Below, in pieces: positions 56,041-64,000 of a DNA stretch of 64,000 bases. The first letter of the stretch is position 1; every line of letters begins with the position of its first letter. The notes beneath the pieces were generated by a model that did not search any database, was not told the origin of the DNA, and saw only the letters and a program-made list of their open reading frames with translations. The DNA is from Plazaster borealis (taxonomy: Eukaryota; Echinodermata; Asteroidea; Forcipulatida; Labidiasteridae), in NCBI GenBank assembly GCA_021014325.1, contig CM037460.1:16597486-16661485 (forward strand), read 5' to 3'. The position numbers were made by a program, and so were the translations under genes.

Positions 56041-57152
56041 TACACAATCGGCGACCGGCGTCACGTGACTTAGAGTGGGTATACAATGTAAACAAACAGC
56101 GCGGTGTGTATGGAAAAACATGGTAGCATCCGAGTGCCACTGCTGTAAGGGGTCATGATTCATGTTGCATTTGTTGGTTGCAAGTTACAACACGATTTTA
56201 ACTTTTCTAAATCCATCTGAAGTAAATATAATATTAATAATAATAATAACGTAAACTTTTGTTGCGCCAAAATCCGTCAAAAAAGACGGAAGTGTGGCCA
56301 GTTTTGCAATTTTCAAACGTTGTCAAAATGGTTTGGTAAAGCTCCGAAAAACAGTGGCACACAAACAATCCTGGAAGTTTTGTATAAAGGGAAGAGTGAA
56401 ATCATACATGTAGCCGGCCGTGTTCAAGCAAATCAGAGGATGACATCATCATGTAGCCACGAATTTTTGTTTATGATATTCGATATAGGCATCATATTAT
56501 TTTATGAGGGATTTTTAGTGGATATGTAAAGAAAATAGTTAGTCAAGACCGGTTTATACGCACTCAAGGTGTTCAAAAGGCTTATAATTTGTTATGGTTT
56601 ATATGAAGATTCCCCTCGTAACGAGTGAGAAAAAACGTTTGATGCGAAGTATAGTTCTTTTTAGAAAGGGGGGAGAAGAGAAAAAACAGAGGAAGGGTCA
56701 AAGAAAAACCGCGGGAGGGCCGGGAGGGGCGGACGAAAAGGACAGACGGACCGAGGCAGAAACCAGAGAAGTGCCAAAGCACCGGCTCCGCCCAGACAGT
56801 CTGCAGAAAATTAATGATGAGTTGATGGGAGTGCGGGACTAAATATAACAATTTACGGCGGTAGCCAATGAGAGAAAGCAATCGGTATAGGGAATCGTTG
56901 TGTACTGTAACTTATGTCCCATGGCTCCGGTGAGGTCTCTGAAAATGACCAAGTTCGTGTATTGTTCAAGTTGGTAGGTTAAAAAGTCAGCAGGTGATGG
57001 TTAAAACAGAGCTTTTCTTCGATGTTTTCAAGCAAACTGCCGACAATCCCATTGAGCTCCCCGTGCTTAAACACTGCGCGCGAGGGTTTGTTATGATTCT
57101 GTACCCACTATACGTCACGTGACCACCGCTAGCTGGAGTCGCCGATTGTGTC
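56041..57152. mobile_element. Non-autonomous DNA transposon with ACACAATCGGCGAC ends
   Basis: Terminal inverted repeats ACACAATCGGCGAC, with a subterminal GTCACGTGAC..TAKAGTGGGTA also inverted; TA flanks. Unit A is uninterrupted at about 12957 (GAGGAATTTGTGTAATGG). Two small ORFs inside (56320-56529, 56594-56842) are unrecognised; the second is Lys/Arg/Glu-rich. Family uncertain. Confidence 0.7.
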
Positions 57153-57163
57153 TATTTGTGTAA

Positions 57164-58331
57164 GGCCTAAAAAAAAAAAAACTTTTTATTGCCCTTTTGG
57201 CTAAAAAATCGGGAGGGTCGGTCGGTCGCTTTTTTTTATTTTTTTTTTAAGAATACGTTAGAGGAGGAAAAAAACACAGTAGATATACACACAACTTTAT
57301 GTTTTCAACCATTTTAATGTTCTCAAAGTAGTATACATTCATATGGTGAATACAAAACAAAAATAAACTTTTAAAAACTTGATGTATGAATAAATAAAAT
57401 AATAATATAAATATGAAGTTGTTTCTCAACATCAGGCCTGTGAGTGGACCATTAAAAAAAGCGGAAAAATATATCCATGTACTGTAACAATGATGGGAGT
57501 GGAGCTCCGCCACGCCGAAACTCTTGATAGATGCCGCTCTAAACACTAACGTTCAATCGGAAGAGACATTGACGCGTGCGATGAAAACTGCCACGCAAGG
57601 AAAAGGTTTTAAAAACTTTAAAAACGGACCAAGACGGAAAGAAATCTTACATTATTCTGTAAAATAATCATTTTTGTTCAGCCAGGGTATCCATCACGCA
57701 CTTGTGTTGCACCATGGAGGAATGGTTGCACCGACATCTTGATCATGATGTTCGAAAACATGACGCGTTCAATACCACGCCGAGCCGTGCTTAAAAGTGC
57801 GTGTACATGGATATACATGTACATGTACATGGATATGTACATGTACATGCAATGCCAACGATCACACAGCGCCCTCTATTGGCAAGGAGTTGCAACACAA
57901 GTGCGTGATGGATACCCGCCCATTCACGTTGCGCACTGCATGCCAGCATGGAGCAAGGACATAGGATTTACGGACTTCGTGTCGTGTGTGTGCTGTATGA
58001 TGTATATGTAGCAGGCCGACCGGGAAAATTCGTCACGTCTTTTTATCTCACATTTTAAAAAGGCGGAAATAAAAAATCGGCACGGTCAATGAGAAAGCGG
58101 AGATTTCACAGGCCTGCAACATAAAACAATATAATTTTGCAAAAGAAAAATAAAAACATCGAGGTTTCTATCTTAAATGTCGTTTACTGGGAATCAAAGT
58201 ATAAAATACTTCAAACAAAATCAAAAAATCGCCATTTAAAAAAATAAAAAATAAAAAAAAACGCGACCGTGGATTTAAGATTTTTTGGGTCGGTCGGAAA
58301 AGGGCAATAAAAACTTTTTTTTTTTTAGGCC
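57164..58331. mobile_element. PIF/Harbinger-like element, short form (inverted relative to 47733-54569)
   Basis: Ends GGCCTAAAAAAAAAAAAACT and, reversed, the same with TTTTATTGCCCTTTTCC. Target duplication TAA (57161-57163; 58332-58334); unit A empty site 12965-12967. Its whole length matches the two ends of the long copy in reverse orientation, so it is the same family without the HINE pair and the 201-bp MITE. Carries (CATGTA)n palindromic sequence at 57810-57850. Confidence 0.85.
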
Positions 58332-58654
58332 TAATGGTATTCCATACATTTCAACTACACTGCTGCACATTGTCTGGCGTCTGGTTGCGTGAGAACCAAT
58401 TTTTTGTTGACAGCAAAGGTTCGGCATGCACCATTTGAAGGCGAGGTAGTCCAGCTAGATGTATGCTGGGATTTGTCATAGTCTGCAATCCAAGTTTATT
58501 GCGTGTGCCAAAATCCTACCACACCAGAGCACCACAGAACACCGTTTAGTTTATGCTGAAAGTAAAAGTAGGCACTACTCCCGAAATACTCGTTGCTGTT
58601 GTTAGGCTAGTTAGTTTACTTTGGTTTGAAAGTTTTAGGTGAAGACGACGACAT

Positions 58655-58733
58655 CATGAACAGCAAGAGGATTTGTATTAAGAAGGAAGGTGTGTTGCAG
58701 GTTAAGTTGTCATCACGTTCGGCTCTGGGCGAG
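58655..58733 (+). other. Possible first exon in unit B (counterpart of 13294)
   Basis: Open from ATG to the donor GTGAGT, encoding about 26 residues. No partner exon recognised, so this may be chance. Confidence 0.2.
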
Positions 58734-59504
58734 GTGAGTTCCGTATACACAACTAGACAATAGCAATACCTCGTTTCAGTTGCATTCGCACTTTTTTATT
58801 TTTTATTTTTTTAGTTAGGTCAGGGAGGAGAGAAACATAGTTGACTTCGTGGAAGATTTCTTCGTTAACTTCCGATGTGAAGAGGATGGCCCCCTGATTG
58901 TTGTAGCCCGACATTTTCAAAAAAGAGACAATTTCACTGCATTGACATGATTTGAAAAAAATGGTGAAACAAAATTAAGAACCCCAAAACATCAGACCAA
59001 ATTTAAGTAACAAAATTACCCCAATTTGAGTCCTTGTGCTTTATTGGTTTTTGGTTTTTATTTTATTTATTTTTTACCAAAAAGGAAAAATTTAAACCCA
59101 AAGATTATTTCAAAAATAATTAATCAATTTCAATTTGCAATAAGAAGGCAAACTATGCTGGCTATGCTAGATTTGAAGAAAAACAACTGAGGTTTAAAAC
59201 TTATGTCATTTTTATTTACAAAAACTTGAATTGTTTACCCCCCAAATACTAGCGTTAATCACGAAATGCGAGCCAACTTTGATTAAACAGCTCAAAATTT
59301 GGTAGAAATAATTAGCTGTTTAATGTTTGAAATGACAAAAGGGGGATGTGTGTTTTTCTTTATTTTATTTTCCCCAAAAGATCTTGTTTTCACCCCCAAA
59401 ATACATTATTTTAATTCATAGGGCTTTCTATGATGCCAGTGTGCATTTGTTTAACAAAGGAACAGCAAAATTCACTGAATAGGACTAAAATCTTCGAAAT
59501 GATG

Positions 59505-59828
59505 ACTAAGTATACAGTGCTAACACACATCGGTGTATGGGTAAAAACCAAAAAATTTATATTCTTTATCCCCGATGCAAATTTAACATCTATTATAATC
59601 GTTGCGGTACCCGCTGCCAAAACATAGGATTCGAACTGCCTCTAGCTACCGGGCAATCTCGGTAGTCTAGTTGGTAAGACACTGCTCTAGAATTGCAAGG
59701 GTCGTGGGTTCGAATCCCACCCGAGTAATAAGCCTGTGATATTTTTTCACAGGACTCGGGAAAGTACTGAGTATACAGTGCTAACACACATCGGTGTATG
59801 GGTAAAAAAAAAAAAAAAAAAAAATTAT
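59505..59828 (+). mobile_element. tRNA-derived SINE with A-rich tail, unit B only
   Basis: tRNA-like head with A box TAGTCTAGTTGG and B box GGTTCGAATCCC (59660-59727), a GAGTATACAGTGCTAACACA tail also present at the left end (59510-59545), and poly(A). Target duplication TTCGAAATRATG (about 59493-59504; 59830-59841). Unit A has one copy of it (14134-14146). The duplicated tail suggests a dimeric or rearranged copy. Confidence 0.75.
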
Positions 59829-62215
59829 ATTCGAAATAATGCTCAAGTGTGTGTTTGCTTTTTAAACATTTGAGGAGAAAACACAAGAAATAGCACAATA
59901 TGCAAATTAGTTTAAAAAATTACGATTAGGTGTATTAAAGGAAATAAAAAGACCTACGTAGTACTTAGCAAGTCAAAACACACACATTTTGTGAAAATTT
60001 CAGACGAATAGTTCAACGGGAACATACTCGTTGCTAGGAACTTTCATAAGAACTTGTAATTAGAATACTTTGAAACACACTGTCAAGTTTACAAGGCTGT
60101 TTCTTCAAAACCTATTTTGACCAAAATGGCACTAATTTATTTGCAAATTATGGTATAACTTTTGATTGGCAGTTGAATTTGTTTTAGCAGTGCTCATCCA
60201 AAAATGAAAACACCCTAAACGAGTAAACTGGCCAGACCTACAACTTTGAAAAATGCCCTACGGAGCTTTTCAGTAAAATAGGGCAATTTCAGTGGGCTAG
60301 TATACATCCCCCCCCCAAAAAAGGGCCCATAACCTTAAATCTGTCATTACAGAAGAAGTTGTGATCATAGGAAATCTGAAATACACCACTTTTAACTAAT
60401 TTGTTTTCTTTGATTCATGGGTTAATCATATCGGACTGGAATACCAATTAGGTTTTCCAATTGCCATACTCCATGGTTTTGTGTAGGTGAAGTTAATAAT
60501 TAATTAGTTAATTATTAATAATTATACCCCCTCCCTCCCCCAAACAAATGGTAACTAATTAGTTGTGATTATCACAAAGCAGATGATTTTCCCTTAACTG
60601 GTTATACTGTGATCGAGCGGACTCAAACAACAGTCAAGTGTTATTTATAAATTAATTTCTAGTTCTTAAATGTGAACTCTTCCAAATTTGTAACAACAAT
60701 TACTTAATATGAAGATAGACCATGTAACCTGTGTCATCACATGTTTATAAAAGAGCCACAGAGCATGGACTTCCTACAGACACGATTTGTACACAGCTCA
60801 ATAGAAGAAAACATTAAATCTTGTATTTTATGGATCGAGATTGCACTTTGATTTGTATCAACTTTTGATATGAAGGAAGGGGGCACATCTCAAAACATGT
60901 TCAGCTGTTATTGTTGTAACTCTTCAACTGTGCAAGTCCTACTCTATGTGCAACTTTACAACAGTGCATATGTACACACGAATACTGTGGACCAGACTAA
61001 ATCTATTTATGTAAAACCTCATTGCATAAACCTAAACTATGGAGTACGGGTTGGAGTAAAAATATAATCATGTTGGTTTATTACCTGAAACTAAAAATGT
61101 CACTACGTTTATTACACAATATTAATAAGTGTCATACACCTCTTAACCCCTAAAACATTAATAAAGTCCCTCGTGCATATCTATAACTCTTCTTATAATA
61201 ATAGTGGTTCAGTAAACAAATTATAGTTCTTCAAATTATAGTTATCACGTGACCTCGAAACGGCCTTATGAATGGCCGCAGCATCAATTTGCGGAATTGA
61301 TTACCTGCTTACAGACGTATAGTGGAGCAGTAGTTATGTATTTTTGTTCACTGTTGGGAAGTCCAAATTCAGTCCAAGATTACATTTTTCGTGTTCGATT
61401 GAAAGCAGCTTTTTCGTGTTGGTGCATTCAAAGGTGTCCATAAATAGCAGTTATTTGTATCTGGAGAAAGTTGCGGCATTGTTTTTTTCAGCAGGCAGAC
61501 ATAAAACGGTCTGAAGTTAGATTGAAGCCTGATTTGTCCTATCTCATGTCTACAATGGCATGGTAAATCGATTTTTTTTATTAAAGAAATTGCATTTATT
61601 CGCAACCACCACTTTCACTCTGCACTGTAACTTGGTCTTAAGCCGGGACTCATTGAAGAACTTTTGTATCAAACACGAAAATGCAAACAAACATGCAGGA
61701 AAACAATTACTTGTTTCAGAACACTTCGTTCAGTCTGTTCAGCTGTGTAGATACTTGACCTCACTGCCTTTTGTTACAAATCACTGGGGTCACATACTGT
61801 ACAGTTAAAAAAAAAAAAACTAAAAACAACAACAACAACAGCAGCAGCAGCAACAAAACAAACCAAACAAACAAACAAACAAACAGAAAACAGCAAGCTC
61901 CCCGAGAAGACGATTTGTTCTTTTCTTTTTTGTAATGATGGAAATGCACATACCCTCTGAAGAAAAAAAGATGTAAACAAGGTTCTTGATTTTTGCAAAC
62001 AGTGCGTTTTCCTTATGACTGTTGGCTACAGATGCACTCTAGATGAGCGGTATAATTTGACATTGTTAAGCTCGCAGGGCTGTGTTACATCTGAAAAGCT
62101 GTGCTATTAGTCTTCTCAGTGAACACAAGAATTTGAAATAGTTTTACAAATTTAGACGGCCACGATCGTCAATACAAACATGAAAATAGTTAAATGACAT
62201 TAGTACATGCTAGAG

Positions 62216-62221
62216 TTTATT
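62216..62221 (-). promoter_or_regulatory. Polyadenylation signal AATAAA, P450 copy B
   Basis: AATAAA on the minus strand about 120 nt after the stop of copy B, at the position equivalent to the copy A signal. Confidence 0.6.
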
Positions 62222-62341
62222 TTTATCCAACAATAAAAAGGATTGTAATTGGAAACTGGTAACATTATTGTAACCCCTCCTTTCTTGCACTGGAACCGAT
62301 TATGATCATTGGTGCAAAGCTCGCTGGGGTTCTTGCTCTAC

Positions 62342-62419
62342 TTATTTTCTGACGACAGCTCGAAGTCTGATGCCATCTTTAGGAGCTGTAAATGGAGTCT
62401 CGGAAGGAATGAGCGGAAT
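62342..62419 (-). CDS. P450 copy B exon 13 (C-terminus)
   Basis: 78 nt after acceptor AATTCCAG. Encodes 25 residues beginning IPLIPSETPF and ending RAVVRK, then TAA. Confidence 0.85.
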   Translation of the reverse strand: MPLIPSETPFTAPKDGIRLRAVVRK

Positions 62420-63869
62420 CTGGAATTTACAAGAAAATACAACATCAATGCCTGGAATATGGTGACAGTGTAAGATTGTGCCACATTCTGTAGCACACTC
62501 AGTGTTCGTATACGGTGCCGGTGTGGCAAGAGATTCTTTCCCTAAGAAATTATATGTGCCCTCCCCCCCCCCCCCAAAAAAAGGCGAATTTTGTATTTTG
62601 TAAAGATTTCGTCTGATACCGCCCAGTTAACTTCATTCATCCCATGATGATTTACCGTAAGGGAACACACATGTCACACACCGTGGGACAAAATCCCTTA
62701 TGACACGGTATCATGCTCCTCGTGGAATTTATTGTACTCCTTGTACTATTTTACTACTGTGGTAAGATCTTGGATGGAATCACTCTTCTTAAATGTTTTT
62801 TCAATTTGCATGATGGTTTAGTTGCTCGTCTTGAGTATGTTAGGGGCTGTCTTCATCAAAGTCCACAACCTTTGGTTAGTTCGTAAAAGCTATGTGTATA
62901 CAGGGAATACTGTGCTTTCTCAGGTTGTAAACTGGCTCAAGCACGCACCCCTTCATAGACTTGTCCTAGTTTGGACACTCAGTTTTGGACTTAATTTGTA
63001 AGATGTAAGATTGTATCATTTACTGCTATTCTCTCCACCTTTGTTTCCGGACACACATCCAAGCGGTACATCTGCAGTACACGCACCAGCGCCATCTTGA
63101 CTTCCAATAAGGCAAACCGCATACCAATACAGTTACGTGGTCCAAAGCCGAACGGCATATAGGTGCAAGCCTGGATGGAAGATTTCCTCTCTGGACTGAA
63201 TCTGTGCACAAATACAAATCAGATTAATTCATACAGTAAGACGTAGCAAGGATGCTGGATATCTAAAAAAGGAAGATAGTTCAATACACAGGGTGCCGAA
63301 CTAACGTACCTCTCAGGATCAAACTTCTCTGGATCGGGCCAATACTTCTCATTACGGTGGATAGCCCAGACGTTCATTACCACGCTCACCCCCTCGTCTA
63401 TGGTCAGCCCATTGTAGAAAAACTTCTTGTTGCAGATGCGCATAAATCTTTAAAACGAAACCAAATTTGAATGCATTTAATTATTTAAATCAGGTAAAAC
63501 CAAATCGAAGGAGACTCAACACACACTGTCGGCGAGGAAAAAGGGATCGTAAATGCCCTTGCTATGTGCATCTTGAAAGTCCCAGCAAGGGCAGATACAA
63601 AATCAGATCCGCTCCCCCATTTTCCCAGTAGTAATAAAATGAACTTACAGTGATGCTGGTGGATAGACACGCAGGGCCTCATTTATTACCATATCGAGGT
63701 ACGTCATCTTCTTGACTACGTCATAACCTACAACGTCACGGCTGGGGGCTTTATCTTGGGTCTCGGCATACAGTTTATCTTGTACGTCCGGGTTGAGGGC
63801 GAGAAGGTACGAGGCAAAGCCGAGCACGGAACTCGTTGTCTCGTACCCTGCCAATAAGAAAAGCACGGC
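62342..63869 (-). CDS. Cytochrome P450, CYP3 clan, copy B (3' four exons; 5' part beyond the window)
   Basis: Paralogue of copy A. Exons 63869-63649 (AGYETT, EALR), 63447-63310 (ending DPER), 63201-63039 (FGFGPRNCIG) and 62419-62342 have lengths 221, 138, 163 and 78 nt; the first three equal those of copy A, and all splice sites and phases are kept. About six of 73 residues differ in the I-helix exon and three of 54 in the heme exon. The last exon reads IPLIPSETPFTAPKDGIRLR and ends at TAA (62342), so this protein is shorter at the C-terminus than copy A. The sequence matching copy A continues to the right edge (63947-64000 matches 31344-31403), so exon 9 and earlier exons should lie just outside. 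Nothing visible suggests a pseudogene. Confidence 0.92.
63039..63201 (-). CDS. P450 copy B exon 12 (heme-binding loop)
   Basis: 163 nt with MPFGFGPRNCIGMRFALLEV and CPETK, then donor GTGGAG. Confidence 0.92.
63310..63447 (-). CDS. P450 copy B exon 11
   Basis: 138 nt with FMRICNKKFFYNGLTIDEGV and NEKYWPDPEKFDPE. About nine of 45 residues differ from copy A, the most diverged of the shared internal exons. Donor GTACGT. Confidence 0.88.
63649..63869 (-). CDS. P450 copy B exon 10 (I-helix to ExxR)
   Basis: 221 nt with VLFLLAGYETTSSVLG and INEALRVYPPAS. Donor GTAAGT. Same length and phase as exon 10 of copy A. Confidence 0.92.
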
Positions 63870-64000
63870 CTGAAATATGATAGAAACGTCCATATGCAGT
63901 AATGAGAGACGTCCATTTTGAATTAATTTTGGTAAAGCACAATAGGTGTGAGTTTATGAAGTACCAAGGAATGGCCTCAAGATCCTCCTCAGTCGGTCCT

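Larger units (their letters stand above)
58335..62341. other. 3' flank of P450 copy B, paralogous to 12968-22464
   Basis: Includes the possible first exon 58655-58733, the SINE 59505-59828, and low-complexity AAC/AGC repeats (61808-61885). It lacks the hAT and HINE-pair insertions of unit A. No confirmed gene. Confidence 0.6.
44645..64000. repeat. Unit B of the tandem segmental duplication (incomplete)
   Basis: Paralogous to 8498-31403 (see unit A). A local ~300-bp tandem duplication is specific to this unit: 47307-47605 is repeated starting at 47607, and the second copy carries a Harbinger-like insertion. In unit A the same segment is single (11460-11755). Confidence 0.82.

Noticed and set aside
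59655..59730. tRNA gene on the plus strand
   Set aside because: The anticodon stem does not pair well and the sequence lies within a SINE with target duplication.
59593..59898. ORF containing GGIRTHDP
   Set aside because: A common artefact of translating tRNA B-box regions of SINEs.

Overview
The window is eukaryotic and almost certainly from a marine deuterostome invertebrate, most likely an echinoderm such as a sea star. This is inferred from a CYP3-clan gene with introns, a tRNA-derived SINE and MITEs of a type I associate with echinoderm genomes, a Gmr1-like LTR retrotransposon, and very dense layers of DNA transposons. There is no bacterial-style gene organisation. Roughly four fifths of the window is repetitive.

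The only host gene I can reconstruct is a cytochrome P450 on the minus strand. Thirteen exons between 42619 (start) and 22465 (stop) join in phase into an ORF of 533 codons. It has an N-terminal signal anchor, WxxxR, AGYETT, EALR, a PERF-type motif and FGFGPRNCIG. Its last four exons recur at 63869-62342 as the 3' end of a second, paralogous copy that runs off the right edge. The two copies belong to a tandem duplication with a unit of about 36.1 kb: unit A is about 8498-44644 and unit B starts at 44645. Both units begin with a paralogous Helitron-like element.

Layout from left to right. 1-8495 is a Helentron-type non-autonomous element (HINE-like). It is split by a 5'-truncated LINE (1070-8146), which is itself split by a Gypsy-type LTR element with Gmr1 domain order (1464-7548). 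8498-10200 is a second HINE. 10200-22464 is the 3' flank of gene A and carries a hAT-like element (17148-18391) and a HINE dimer (18758-21873). 22465-42619 is gene A. Its introns hold a DIRS-like element with a nested hAT (22945-26152), a 4-kb terminal-inverted-repeat transposon (27303-31338) with a SINE nested in a MITE, a 5-kb HINE (32109-37085), and minisatellites. 42780-44644 is a HINE tandem-repeat array directly upstream of the gene A start codon. 44645-62341 is the paralogous flank of gene B, interrupted by two PIF/Harbinger-like elements (47733-54569 and 57164-58331), a MITE (56041-57152) and a SINE (59505-59828).

Because the two units are paralogous, each serves as the empty-site control for insertions in the other. 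That gives direct evidence for boundaries and target-site duplications. The repeat unit of the HINE family carries a near-palindrome (CTTCCGGTTTGAACCGGAAG) followed by direct repeats of AGGTCA-like half sites with a 4-bp spacer. An array of these lies within about 160 bp to 1.5 kb upstream of the P450 start codon. All calls are by eye from the sequence; no database search or alignment program was run.
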